64,000 bases of DNA from Ignavibacteria bacterium (GCA_016704345.1 JADJAH010000016.1:186001-250000); one strand, 5' to 3'. Numbered from the stretch's first letter, positions 52,990-62,728 are shown. Notes: generated from the sequence alone by a model not told the origin. Translations and numbers: made by a program.

Positions 52990-53970
52990 ATGCTGAAGGA
53001 TTCATTCAACAGAGTTCATGACTATCTGAGAATTTCATTAACCGATGTCTGCAATCTCAGATGCCAATATTGTATTTATGAAGAGCATACATCTTTTATG
53101 CCTCCGCATCAACTGATGCAGGCAGATGAAATAGATGAGATCGCAAAAGTATTTGTGAAACTCGGCGTGAAAAAGATCAGGCTTACAGGAGGCGAGCCTC
53201 TTGTAAGAAAGGATGCAGAAGATATAATTCTCAAATTGTCAAAGTATCCGGTAAAGCTAACACTGACTACGAACGGCGTTTTTGCAGATAAATTTATAGA
53301 CACTTTCAAAAGAGCCGGCATCAATTCCGTCAACGTGAGCCTTGATACACTCAACAGTGACAAGTATCTGCATATCACAAGGCGAAATGTTTTTGCCGTT
53401 GTTTGGAATAACATACAATTGCTCATGCAGGAAGGGTTTCATGTAAAGATGAATGTGGTGCTAATGCGGGGGGTGAATGATATGGAAATTCTTGATTTTA
53501 TTGAGTTGACGAAGGAACATCCTGTACATGTAAGGTTTATCGAGTTCATGCCTTTTGAAGGAAATGAATGGAGTGAAGGAAAAGTCATAAGCTATAATGA
53601 GATACTTGAAAATGCCGGAGAAGATTACAGCTTCATACGAATTGCAGATGAGAAGAACGACACTGCAAAAACATTCAAACCGCTAAATCACGAAGGAACA
53701 TTTTCGGTTATCAGCACAATGTCAGCTCCGTTTTGCGGCAACTGCAACAGGATGCGCCTTACAGCAGACGGCAAGATGAAGAATTGCCTCTTCTCAAATG
53801 GAGAAGCAGATATTCTGAGCGCCCTAAGAAACGCAGAGAACATTATTCCGTTGATAGAAGAGTGTGTTAAGAGCAAAGCACATTCACACGGAGGACAGTT
53901 CAATGGAGAATACAAAGCTGTCGATCCTTCGAGAATTGTGAATCGGAAGATGATCAATATTGGCGGATGA
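52990..53970 (+). CDS. moaA: GTP 3',8-cyclase (molybdopterin biosynthesis)
   Basis: 326 residues of the radical SAM family. The N-terminal cluster is Cys21-Cys25-Cys28 (CNLRCQYC), followed by RLTGGEPLVRKD and LTTNGVF. The C-terminal second cluster is CGNCNRMRLTADGKMKNC, and the chain ends in Gly-Gly (NIGG), both typical of MoaA. It makes the cyclic precursor from GTP together with MoaC. No moaC, moaE or mobA lies in the window, so the pathway must be completed elsewhere. First of the plus-strand Moco genes. Confidence 0.95.
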   Translation: MLKDSFNRVHDYLRISLTDVCNLRCQYCIYEEHTSFMPPHQLMQADEIDEIAKVFVKLGVKKIRLTGGEPLVRKDAEDIILKLSKYPVKLTLTTNGVFADKFIDTFKRAGINSVNVSLDTLNSDKYLHITRRNVFAVVWNNIQLLMQEGFHVKMNVVLMRGVNDMEILDFIELTKEHPVHVRFIEFMPFEGNEWSEGKVISYNEILENAGEDYSFIRIADEKNDTAKTFKPLNHEGTFSVISTMSAPFCGNCNRMRLTADGKMKNCLFSNGEADILSALRNAENIIPLIEECVKSKAHSHGGQFNGEYKAVDPSRIVNRKMINIGG

Positions 53971-54161
53971 ATCGTGACTATTTCCTGAAGTTGTTCAAAG
54001 AGTCTTTGCATTTATCATTCGTATGCATCACTGCAGAAATCAATTTCACGATCAGTGCTTTTCAAATTTGTTAAAATGCCAGAAATACATTTTTGGGAGA
54101 ACTTCAGTATTGATGTGAGGATAATATCAACTTAGAAATGTAGTTAAGAAAAAACAATCTC

Positions 54162-55337
54162 ATGATCAGCGTATCTGACGCACGAAGACTTGTAAACGAA
54201 AATTGTTTAGCAGGGAGGAAAGTATTACTGCCATTAATAAAAGCCTGCGGAAGCGTTTTGGCTGAGACTTTACATTCACCAATAGACACGCCCCCGTTTG
54301 ATCAGTCATCAATGGACGGATATGCATTCTTCATTGAGAACTGGAACGGTCATGATGCACTTACAATTGCCGGAGAAATTCAGGCGGGAAGTTCAACTGA
54401 TAAGACATTGAAATCGGCTGAAGCTTTTCGGATCTATACAGGAGCACCGGTTCCCGCAGGCGCTGATACAGTAGTGATGCAAGAGAAAGTCATTATAGAG
54501 AACAACAGTATCACAATCACTGATAAGAGTATTTGCAAAGGTGCAAATGTAAGACCGAAAGGCTCACAGACAAGAAAGGGAGATGTTGCTTTAGAATCAA
54601 ATCAACTGTTAACCCCTGCAGCTTTGTCATTTCTTTCCGGACTGGGTATCAGAGAAGTAACTGTTTTTGCAAAACCGGTTGTCAGTCTGATCATAACAGG
54701 AAAAGAATTAGTCAGTGATAACAACTATCTTGAAGAAGGAAAAGTTTTTGAATCAAATTCAATGGGGTTGACTGCGTCGCTGAATCAGCTTAATATAATT
54801 GCGGATGCTGTGGTTTTTACTGATGACAATGAAGCTGAAATAATAGATGCTGTGAATGCTGTGTGCGATTCGGATATCATTATACTTTCGGGCGGCGTTT
54901 CTGTCGGCGACTATGATCTTGTGCCTTCAGCTTTGGAAAAATGCGGAGTAAGAAAAATATTTCATCATGTGAAACAGAAACCAGGAAAGCCTTTATACTT
55001 TGGAAAGATCAATGACACATTCGTTTTTGCGCTTCCCGGAAATCCGGCTTCCGCGCTTACCTGCTTTTATGAATATGTTGTTCCTTCGATAGCAATATTT
55101 ACACAGGCAGATTATATGCGGCATGTTCAATTGCCGTTGCTGAACGACGTCAGCAAAAAACCGGGACTCACTCATTTTCTGAAAGGAAAAACAAAAAGTA
55201 ACGGAGTCATGATACTCGGTAATCAGGAAAGTTATAAACTCAATTCGTTTTCGGTTGCTGATTGTCTTGTTGAGCTTGAAGAAGAGAGAGACGAATACTT
55301 GACCGGTGAAATAGTGAAAGTCAGAATGATCATTTAG
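54162..55337 (+). CDS. moeA: Molybdopterin molybdenumtransferase
   Basis: 391 residues with all MoeA landmarks: PPFDQSSMDGYA, IYTGAPVPAGADTVVMQE, GANVRPKGSQ, LITGKEL, ILSGGVSVGDYDLV, KPGKPLYFG and LPGNPASALTCFYEYV. Inserts molybdenum into molybdopterin. It starts 190 bp behind moaA and is followed 11 bp later by the TauE-like gene, consistent with an operon. Confidence 0.95.
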   Translation: MISVSDARRLVNENCLAGRKVLLPLIKACGSVLAETLHSPIDTPPFDQSSMDGYAFFIENWNGHDALTIAGEIQAGSSTDKTLKSAEAFRIYTGAPVPAGADTVVMQEKVIIENNSITITDKSICKGANVRPKGSQTRKGDVALESNQLLTPAALSFLSGLGIREVTVFAKPVVSLIITGKELVSDNNYLEEGKVFESNSMGLTASLNQLNIIADAVVFTDDNEAEIIDAVNAVCDSDIIILSGGVSVGDYDLVPSALEKCGVRKIFHHVKQKPGKPLYFGKINDTFVFALPGNPASALTCFYEYVVPSIAIFTQADYMRHVQLPLLNDVSKKPGLTHFLKGKTKSNGVMILGNQESYKLNSFSVADCLVELEEERDEYLTGEIVKVRMII

Positions 55338-55348
55338 AAATTGAATTA

Positions 55349-56080
55349 ATGAACATTGACATACTCTTCTTCGCGCTGCTTTTAGTGATTTCGTTTCTAT
55401 ATTCATCTGTCGGACACGGAGGTGCCAGCGGATATCTTGCCTTGATGGCACTCTTCAATTTTACGTCTGCAACAATGAGACCTACTGCATTATTGCTTAA
55501 CGTACTTGTATCGGGAATTGCATTTGTTCAATTTTACAGAAATGGATTCTTTCGGTGGGAATTGTTCTGGCCCTTTGCGGCAACATCCCTGCCGGCAGCG
55601 TTTATAGGGGGGCTCATTGATTTAGATGAAGTCACTTATGGAAAAATGTTGGGCATACTTTTGTTAATATCTGTGATCAGGCTCTTGGTAACTGATCACA
55701 AACAAGACAAGGTTAAGTCGCACATCAACATTGCCGGCGCACTGATTGCCGGCGCCGTTATTGGTTTGATTTCAGGTACAATTGGAATCGGTGGCGGAAT
55801 AATTCTCAGCCCTTTGATCTTATTTTTGAAATGGGCAAACATAAAAGAGGCAGCCGCAGTTTCGGCTTTGTTCATTTTCGTCAACAGCATTGCAGGGCTT
55901 GCGGGCGTGTTCCTTAAAGGAAGCCAGTTTGACGGAATGATGGCAGGCATGATGGCAGTAAGCTTCGCAGGTGGAATGTTGGGAGCATTTGCCGGCGCAT
56001 CAAAATTCAACTCAACGGTGTTAAAATACTCTTTGTCAATTGTATTGATCATAGCATCTGCAAAATTGCTTTTCACTTAG
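55349..56080 (+). CDS. TauE/SafE-family membrane transporter (DUF81)
   Basis: 243 residues with about seven hydrophobic segments. Family signatures are SSVGHGGASGYLALMALF, GGLIDLD, and GLISGTIGIGGGIILSPLIL. Known members move anions such as sulfite, sulfoacetate or taurine, and others are unassigned. Its place inside a molybdenum-cofactor gene group is notable: a role in sulfur or oxoanion supply for the cofactor, or in purine-derived acid export, is conceivable, but the sequence does not decide. Confidence 0.9.
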   Translation: MNIDILFFALLLVISFLYSSVGHGGASGYLALMALFNFTSATMRPTALLLNVLVSGIAFVQFYRNGFFRWELFWPFAATSLPAAFIGGLIDLDEVTYGKMLGILLLISVIRLLVTDHKQDKVKSHINIAGALIAGAVIGLISGTIGIGGGIILSPLILFLKWANIKEAAAVSALFIFVNSIAGLAGVFLKGSQFDGMMAGMMAVSFAGGMLGAFAGASKFNSTVLKYSLSIVLIIASAKLLFT

Positions 56081-56159
56081 CAGATGAATATTGGACAAAA
56101 AAAATCTTTTCAATGTTCACTGTGAGATTTACTTGTAATAAAATTCTAACACAACACAA

Positions 56160-56393
56160 ATGAACATTAGTGTGCTGTTCTTTGGACAGATTGCTGACAT
56201 AGCAGGTAAAGACAATTTGGATATCTCAAATGTTGATACGAGCAATGAGTTGAAGTCACGGCTTTGTGAGCTCTATCCCGCATTGAATGAAATAACATAC
56301 TCCGTAGCGGTCAATAAAGAAATTGTTCAAACAAACACTGCATTGAAAGACGGAGACACCGTGGCTTTATTACCTCCGTTCTCGGGCGGTTAA
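56160..56393 (+). CDS. moaD: Molybdopterin synthase sulfur carrier subunit
   Basis: 77 residues, a ubiquitin-like fold ending in the essential Gly-Gly (LLPPFSGG). It opens ISVLFFGQIADIAGK and has LKDGDTVALLPPFSGG, standard for MoaD. The C-terminal Gly is adenylated by MoeB and then carries the thiocarboxylate sulfur. Located 12 bp before the moeB-like gene. Confidence 0.93.
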   Translation: MNISVLFFGQIADIAGKDNLDISNVDTSNELKSRLCELYPALNEITYSVAVNKEIVQTNTALKDGDTVALLPPFSGG

Positions 56394-56404
56394 AAATTAA
56401 TATT

Positions 56405-57139
56405 GTGATGTCAGACAGACAATACGAAAGACAAGTCATTCTCAAAGAATTCGGAAAGGAAGGTCAGGAAAAACTACGGCGCGCAAGATTAATTGCAGTA
56501 GGCGCCGGCGGCTTAGGCTGTGCGGCTCTGCAATATCTCGCTGCCGCAGGTGTGGGAACAATTGGGATTGTTGATTTTGATGTTGTAGATATCACCAATC
56601 TTCACAGACAGGTTTTGTATTCGTTCGAAGACATAGGAAAACCAAAGGCGGAAACCGCTGCGTCGAAGTTGAGAGCAATGAATCCGGATGCGGAGATAAT
56701 AGTTTATCCATTCACATTAACGCAGCACATTGCTTTGGAGATCATTGCAGAATTTGATCTAGTTATTGACTGCACAGACAATTTCTCCAGCCGCTACATG
56801 ATCAATGATGCATGCGTATTTCTCGGCAAGCCGCTTGTGTTCGGTGCCGTATGGCAATTTGAAGGACAAGTCGGAGTATTCAACTTGTCAAATGAGAATG
56901 ACGGATATACAACTAACTATCGCGATCTCTTTCCCAATCAGCCTGACCTTTCAAGATCTCTTTCTTGCCAGGAAGCCGGTGTGCTTGGCGTATTGCCGGG
57001 GATCATCGGAACGCTGCAAGCTACAGAAGCTATTAAGATAATCACAGGAATTGGAAAACCATTATCCGATTCAATTCTAACTTATAACGCACTGACAAAT
57101 TCATTCCATGAATTTCATGTAACAAGAATAGAGAAGTAA
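56405..57139 (+). CDS. moeB: MoeB/ThiF-type adenylyltransferase lacking the zinc CxxC pairs
   Basis: 244 residues. The ATP-binding part is intact: ARLIAVGAGGLGCAALQYL, VDFDVVDITNLHRQVLY, GKPKAETAASKL and DCTDNFSSRYMIND. The catalytic-loop region reads SCQEAGVLGVLPGIIG. In E. coli MoeB two CxxC pairs bind zinc (CYRC and near the C-terminus CEVC); here they are replaced by NYRD and absent. The chain also lacks a C-terminal rhodanese domain. It activates MoaD in this neighbourhood; a ThiF-like dual role is possible. Confidence 0.9.
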   Translation: MMSDRQYERQVILKEFGKEGQEKLRRARLIAVGAGGLGCAALQYLAAAGVGTIGIVDFDVVDITNLHRQVLYSFEDIGKPKAETAASKLRAMNPDAEIIVYPFTLTQHIALEIIAEFDLVIDCTDNFSSRYMINDACVFLGKPLVFGAVWQFEGQVGVFNLSNENDGYTTNYRDLFPNQPDLSRSLSCQEAGVLGVLPGIIGTLQATEAIKIITGIGKPLSDSILTYNALTNSFHEFHVTRIEK

Positions 57140-57264
57140 TTGAATAAATTATTTCTCAACAACTTTTCCGGAAAAGAAGTCAGAATCATCTTTTGCAGCC
57201 AAACTCAATCACCCGCAGGGCAGGGATGACTGCATACTATAGAAAGCATCCACCCTTTGCGGGG

Positions 57265-57372
57265 AGCCTTTTCCACTTTCCATTTTCCACTTTCCATTTT
57301 CAATTTTCCATTTTCCATTTTTTTTCCATTTTCCATTTTCAATTTTCAATTTTCAATTTTCAATTTTCAATT
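57265..57372. repeat. ATTTTCA/ATTTTCC heptamer tandem repeats
   Basis: About fifteen units of 7 bp (TTTTCCA, TTTTCAA) directly behind the stop of the FG-GAP gene at 57373; on its strand the unit is AATTGAA or AAATGGA. The upstream edge is CCACTTTCCATTTTCC. Confidence 0.85.
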
Positions 57373-60300
57373 TTAAGGAGTTATCTTACTCACAAAATTT
57401 GTAGAATTGTTATCCACTATCAGCGCATCCGTTGCATCAACAGAATAATCTCCGTTTACATCTGTTACAACGTAACCCGTTGCAAAGATGTTTGCATCAT
57501 TATCCACCATAAGAGCATCACTTGCATCTACAATTCCATCCTGATTTACATCGCCGCTGTATATTGCAAATCTCACGGGCGAGTTGTCTACCAATATCAT
57601 GTTGCTTCCGTATGATTTGTTTGCGGCGGAAGTGAGATCATAGTTTGTGTTTACGTTTCTCGTAAGAGTTATGGATGTAGCGCTCCATGTTTCTATACTG
57701 TTCCTGTGGCGGATGTCGAGATAATAGTATCCCGATGGAGCGTTTCTGAAATAGAATTTTGAGATGAATGAAGTTTTGTTAACAACAGCTTTCGCAACAT
57801 CAACGATGTTGTACGGAAATGAAGAACTTCTAAGATTCACCGTAACGGTGTCCGATATGCTCATCGTTTCATTTCCGGGATTGTAGAATGCCTGCGGAAT
57901 AACTTTAAGTGTGAGAATGCAGTGACTCTCCGGATATGATGAAAGAAAGAGATAACCCTTTCCGGCATTCGGAGCCGATTGACTATTAAGGTAAGCGCCA
58001 ACCAATGGGTCACTTAATCCGTCTCCGTTCACGTCTCCCGCATTGGCAACTGACCACCCGAAGTGATTTAACGGCTCGCCTGTCATGATAATGTCAGCGG
58101 GGGTGTTGAAAAAAAGAGATGTTCCTCCGAAATAGATGTAAGCCCTCCCTGCATTGTTGCCGCCTGCGTCATTGAAGACGGATCCAACAATGACATCCGA
58201 AAATCCGTCACCGTTCACATCACCGGCTGATGCAACACTTATCCCGAACCAGTCATCAGCATTCTCTCCATAGAAAGCAGTACCGCTGTTTGGATTGCCC
58301 CCGAATGTTAAACGGACAATTCCTGCGTCAGAGCCGTATTGGTCATTGCCATAACCTCCTGCTATCACATCCGAAAAACCGTCACCATTCACATCTCCGG
58401 CACATGCAACAGAACTGCCGAATTCATCACCGCTGCCAATGCCGAATATTGTTGCATCTGAAATATTATCGGGTGTAAGCGCTCCGTGAAAAATGTAAGC
58501 TGCTCCGGCATTTGTGCCGGCAATATCATTTCTGCTTGCTCCGACAATTATGTCTCCGTAAGAGTCTCCGTTCACATCTCCTGCCGAAGCTACGGAAACA
58601 CCTAACCTGTCTCCTGCTGCGATGCCTGTGAAAATTACGTCGGCAAAGTTATCCATTGTGTTTCCTCCATAATATACGTAGGCTCTTCCCGCATCTAACC
58701 CGCCTCCATCATTGTAGAAAGAACCAACAATAACATCATCCCAAAGATCATTAAAACCATTACCGTTAAAATTACCAGCCGATGCAACACTGTATCCAAA
58801 GTTATCGGCTGTAGACTGACCTGTTAATACTACATCTGCAATGTTATTCATTGACGGCCCTCCGAAAAAGATATATGCTCTTCCCGCATCCTCACCGGCC
58901 GCGTCATTGAGAGGTGCGCCAACAATCACGTCGCTGTATCCGTCTTTGTTGACATCGCCGGCGGATGAAACTGACCAGCCGAATTGCTCACCCGGGTATG
59001 TGCCGTTCAATATTACTTCAGGAACATAATCCATGGGATTGCCGCCAAAATAAATGTATGCTCTTCCCGCATTTGTTCCTGCGGCGTCATTCAGTCTTGC
59101 GCCGACTATCACATCTGAATATCCGTCATTGTTTATATCGCCTGCAGTGGCAACAGAAAATCCCAGAAGGTCTGATGCACTTTCTCCGACAAAGCCTTCA
59201 TCCGAAATGTCACCGCTTGAGTTCGAGTAAGTAAAAATGTATGCATTGCCCGGTACATTCAATGCATGGCCTCCTGCTATAAGATCCGGGTTTCCGTCGC
59301 CGTTCACGTCTCCGGCAAAGGAGGCAGAGAATCCAAGGTTCAGGCTTCCAATCACCTTTTCGTTTGAAATTACATTGTCCGGAACATTGTCAACAGACGG
59401 ACCGCCAAAGTAAATGAGTACTCTGCCTGCAAGACCGGAGCTTACAACGAAGTCAGTGTAACCGTCCTTGTTGTAGTCACCCGCAGTTGAAACAGAACTG
59501 CCAAGAAAATAGAAATCATAATAACCGGTCATTGTAATATCCGGCATCACATCCATGGCAGGGCCGCCGAAAAATACCTGAACTTTTCCTTTGGTGTCAT
59601 TCCCTATCAGAGACGGTACATTGCCAACAACGATGAGATCGGGATAACCGTCTGCGTTTACATCTCCTGCGTTCGAAAGTTTTGATCCGAGAAAATTGTT
59701 TGTACCTGAGCCCGTAATAATTGCATCCGCAACATTGTTCATGCTTGCTCCTCCGTGATATACAAATACTTTTCCGAGTCCGCCGGCATCCTGATAAGCG
59801 CCGACTGCCACATCGTCGTAAGTGTCGCCATTGATGTCTCCCGCGTCAGTTACGGCAAACTCAATTCCTCCGGGTCCGGTGAAGACTACATCTGCAATAT
59901 TGTTCATGCTGTTTCCACCGTAGAATAAGTACGCCTTGCCGGCACTCTTAGTGCCAACTATTACATCGTCATAGTTGTCATTATTAACATCACCTGCGTA
60001 TGATACTGACGATCCAAAATTCTGGTTAAGCGCTTGTCCGAAGAGTATGAGATCGGGAATGTTGTCCATGCTGATTCCTCCGAAGAAGATATATGCTCTG
60101 CCGATTGTAGAGTTTGAGGTTTCCGCTCCTATGATTATATCAGAGTATCCGTCACTATTAACATCGCCCGCTGTTGAAATGGATACGCCGAATGATTCCG
60201 AACCATTCTGAGCATTGAACACTACATCGACTGTATTATTCAAGAGACTCCCTCCGAAGAATAAATGAACCTGTTGAGTGTTTAATGAATTAACCAATAC

Positions 60301-60945
60301 ATCATCAAAGCCGTCGCCGTTTACATCTCCAGCACTTTTTGAAATTCGTCCGAAGAAATCATTCCCTCCCGGTCCTGAGAAAGATGCAATAGGAGTCGCG
60401 ACATAATTTCTTGTATTTGTGTAGAGCCAAGCTTTGCCCGCATCAGAGCCTGCTTCATCGTTGTATGGTGTGCCTATGATGAGATCCGTGTAGCCGTCTC
60501 TGTTGACATCACCTGCAGACGCAACGGAGAATCCGAACTGATCATTTACGATGCTTCCGCTGAACACTGCATCGGGTACATTATTAACAGATGTTCCTCC
60601 CCAAAAGAGATATGCACATCCGCTGTTGATTCCACCAACATCATTCTGTCTTGCACCAATGATGACATCCTTGAATCCGTCACCGTTAACATCTCCGGCC
60701 CCGGCAACCGATCCACCGAAGAAATCAGTACCTGCAACGCCGTTGAGTGTTACGTCTGCCGTGTTGTTCATTGTCGCTCCGCCGTAATAAATGTATGCCG
60801 CACCGGTTTGAGAATTGAAATATATCGCACCGACTATTACATCATCAAATCCGTCACCGTTCATATCGCCTGCCGAGCTGACCGATGAGCCGAAGTAATC
60901 TGCCGGAGTAGCGCCGATCATAGTAACATCGGCAGCATTGTCCAT
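57373..60945 (-). CDS. FG-GAP/integrin-alpha-like surface protein, main part, with dockerin-like tail
   Basis: 1190 residues in this frame; its ATG at 60945 is probably not a true start (see next entry). About twenty FG-GAP blades follow, each with a calcium loop such as GDVNGDGFDDVIVG or GDVNRDGYTDLIIG and a strand ending AYIYFGG. After residue ~1040 comes a beta-sandwich (VIPQAFYNPGNETMSISDTV, YYYLDIRHRNSIETWS) and two dockerin-like loops (GDVNQDGIVDASD, DVNGDYSVDATD) ending NFVSKITP. This module matches the end of the giant protein at 6627-12275 closely. Likely a surface adhesin or matrix protein. There is no NPFNP tail. Confidence 0.88.
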   Translation of the reverse strand: MDNAADVTMIGATPADYFGSSVSSAGDMNGDGFDDVIVGAIYFNSQTGAAYIYYGGATMNNTADVTLNGVAGTDFFGGSVAGAGDVNGDGFKDVIIGARQNDVGGINSGCAYLFWGGTSVNNVPDAVFSGSIVNDQFGFSVASAGDVNRDGYTDLIIGTPYNDEAGSDAGKAWLYTNTRNYVATPIASFSGPGGNDFFGRISKSAGDVNGDGFDDVLVNSLNTQQVHLFFGGSLLNNTVDVVFNAQNGSESFGVSISTAGDVNSDGYSDIIIGAETSNSTIGRAYIFFGGISMDNIPDLILFGQALNQNFGSSVSYAGDVNNDNYDDVIVGTKSAGKAYLFYGGNSMNNIADVVFTGPGGIEFAVTDAGDINGDTYDDVAVGAYQDAGGLGKVFVYHGGASMNNVADAIITGSGTNNFLGSKLSNAGDVNADGYPDLIVVGNVPSLIGNDTKGKVQVFFGGPAMDVMPDITMTGYYDFYFLGSSVSTAGDYNKDGYTDFVVSSGLAGRVLIYFGGPSVDNVPDNVISNEKVIGSLNLGFSASFAGDVNGDGNPDLIAGGHALNVPGNAYIFTYSNSSGDISDEGFVGESASDLLGFSVATAGDINNDGYSDVIVGARLNDAAGTNAGRAYIYFGGNPMDYVPEVILNGTYPGEQFGWSVSSAGDVNKDGYSDVIVGAPLNDAAGEDAGRAYIFFGGPSMNNIADVVLTGQSTADNFGYSVASAGNFNGNGFNDLWDDVIVGSFYNDGGGLDAGRAYVYYGGNTMDNFADVIFTGIAAGDRLGVSVASAGDVNGDSYGDIIVGASRNDIAGTNAGAAYIFHGALTPDNISDATIFGIGSGDEFGSSVACAGDVNGDGFSDVIAGGYGNDQYGSDAGIVRLTFGGNPNSGTAFYGENADDWFGISVASAGDVNGDGFSDVIVGSVFNDAGGNNAGRAYIYFGGTSLFFNTPADIIMTGEPLNHFGWSVANAGDVNGDGLSDPLVGAYLNSQSAPNAGKGYLFLSSYPESHCILTLKVIPQAFYNPGNETMSISDTVTVNLRSSSFPYNIVDVAKAVVNKTSFISKFYFRNAPSGYYYLDIRHRNSIETWSATSITLTRNVNTNYDLTSAANKSYGSNMILVDNSPVRFAIYSGDVNQDGIVDASDALMVDNDANIFATGYVVTDVNGDYSVDATDALIVDNNSTNFVSKITP

Positions 60946-61913
60946 ACGTTTTGTCCGCCATGATAGATGAAAGCCTTTCCGTAACTGCCCGGATCAAACA
61001 GTTCACTCACTATAATGTCTCTGTAGCCGTCGGCATTAACATCACCCGCCGAAGAAACTGATACTCCATAACCCGAACCTGCATCACCCGATGCAAAGAT
61101 GATATCAACGTTGTTATCCATGAATGCCGAGCCGAAGAATGCGTAAACTCTTCCCGTAAATCCCGCATAAGCGTATGCGCCAATAATTACATCCGAATAA
61201 CCGTCACCATTCACATCACCCGCATTGGAAACAGAATATCCGAACTGTTCACCCGCACTTTGTCCGCTGAGAGTCACATCAGCAACATTGTTCATGTTAC
61301 TTCCTCCGTAATAGATGTAAGCACCTCCGGTGTTTGCGGATAATCCGGTCGCTCCGGCAATCACATCTGCATAGCCGTCATTGTTAACATCACCCGCTGA
61401 AGAAACCGAGTAGCCGAGCCTGCCTCCGGCAATGTTTCCCGTGAGTATAACGTCTGCAGTATAATCAATGACGTAACTTCCGAAATAAATATATGCTCTT
61501 CCCGCGTCCGGTCCCCCGACATCATTAAACGGCGCACCGACAATGATATCATCAAATCCGTCCGCATTCACATCGCCCGCGGATGCAACCGAGAAACCGT
61601 AGTAATCCACTGCCGCCGCCCCTGTAAATGAATATTCCTGAAATGCATCTCCTTCTGCAGAGTCCTGCGGCTTTCTGTCATTGTTGTTGAGCAAGGGTTT
61701 GCCGAGGTCATCAAGAAAGTTCTGCAGCTTGTCTTCTGAAGCAGCTGGATTATTAATGACCGGTTCGTTACGCTTGTTGGAATTTAAGTCAGATGTATTC
61801 TCTGTGATTGAATTCACGGAGATCTTTTCGTTGGCTGTCTGAGATCTTAATGCACTAATTTGGAACAACATCAATGCAGTGGTGGAAATGACAAGGTGAA
61901 AGAGAGAATTCAT
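60918..61913 (-). CDS. FG-GAP surface protein, N-terminal part (frameshifted from the main part)
   Basis: 331 residues with signal peptide (LVISTTALMLFQISALRSQT), a ~70-residue low-complexity linker, then five or so FG-GAP blades (AGDVNADGFDDIIVGAPFND). It ends AFIYHGGQNVWTMLPMLL, where the first three words are a blade and the rest is out of frame. The repeat pattern elsewhere is GG-x-x-M-(D/N)-N; deleting two bases (GT) or adding one before 60945 joins it to MDNAADVTMIG in the other frame, giving one ~1520-residue protein. Either a real frameshift or a consensus error. Confidence 0.85.
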   Translation of the reverse strand: MNSLFHLVISTTALMLFQISALRSQTANEKISVNSITENTSDLNSNKRNEPVINNPAASEDKLQNFLDDLGKPLLNNNDRKPQDSAEGDAFQEYSFTGAAAVDYYGFSVASAGDVNADGFDDIIVGAPFNDVGGPDAGRAYIYFGSYVIDYTADVILTGNIAGGRLGYSVSSAGDVNNDGYADVIAGATGLSANTGGAYIYYGGSNMNNVADVTLSGQSAGEQFGYSVSNAGDVNGDGYSDVIIGAYAYAGFTGRVYAFFGSAFMDNNVDIIFASGDAGSGYGVSVSSAGDVNADGYRDIIVSELFDPGSYGKAFIYHGGQNVWTMLPMLL

Positions 61914-62002
61914 ATTCAGGCTTCTTTAATTTCCAAAAGTTAGTAAAATTAGATTTGTGATAGTAATTAAATTCTGATTTGCGTTCCTAGTAAAAAGCAT
62001 TG

Positions 62003-62366
62003 CCGTCCAAAACGTTTTTCAACAACAAGAAATGTATCGAAAATAGGCTGGAGTATTAGGATTTTTTCAATTCGAAAACAACCCCGCCTTCGTATAATTG
62101 CCGTTAAAAATTGTGAGCAATGGCGTAGCAAGAATTTCTGTTTGACGAAGCCCGACAGTGATCTTCTGTCGGGCGAGGAGTTAAATTCTTGCAGCCATTG
62201 CGAGCAATTTTTTAGGCAATTATACGGCAGCGGGCGACTTTTCTTTGCCGAGCTTTCTTTTGAGCCTGCCCTGAGCTTGCCGAAGGGTTCAAAAGAAAGC
62301 GGAAATGATTTTGTTCTCTGTAAATGGTTCGAACTAATTGCATTTTAAGTAAAACGTTTTGGACGG
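62003..62366. repeat. 364-bp palindromic cluster (MITE-like) with nested cruciform
   Basis: Outer inverted ends CCGTCCAAAACGTTTT (62003) and AAAACGTTTTGGACGG (62351-62366). Inside, arms of ~46 bp begin CGTATAATTGCC at 62091 and end GGCAATTATACG at 62226, with a central hairpin GCCCGACAG/CTGTCGGGC (62150-62174). Further right CTTTCTTTTGAGCCTGCCC and GGTTCAAAAGAAAG form another palindrome. No coding frame is convincing. Confidence 0.85.
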
Positions 62367-62728
62367 ATGTGAGTAAAAAGTAGTCTGCAGGCAGCAACAC
62401 TTTGAGTTCCGGCAAACTAATTGAAACAGACCTGCAGAATTGATTCTGTCAGAGATTCCCAAATGGGACAAGCATTAGAGATCTCAGTAGTGCATTATAA
62501 TTTTTTCTTTCCCAATGAATATGTTCAGCAGTTCTAAAAGTCTTGTTAAGAAAATTCAACGAAGTTATGTTTATGCTAATCTTCATTGCAGATAATCAAA
62601 ACTCTGTCTTTATCTTGTAAATTGACAGCATTGTTACCCGGGATTGCTGTATGATAAATTGAGCTTTAATGATTTCTCACCGCACTTCCAACAAAAATAT
62701 TTACTAAATAAACAGTAGTAAGAACTCT

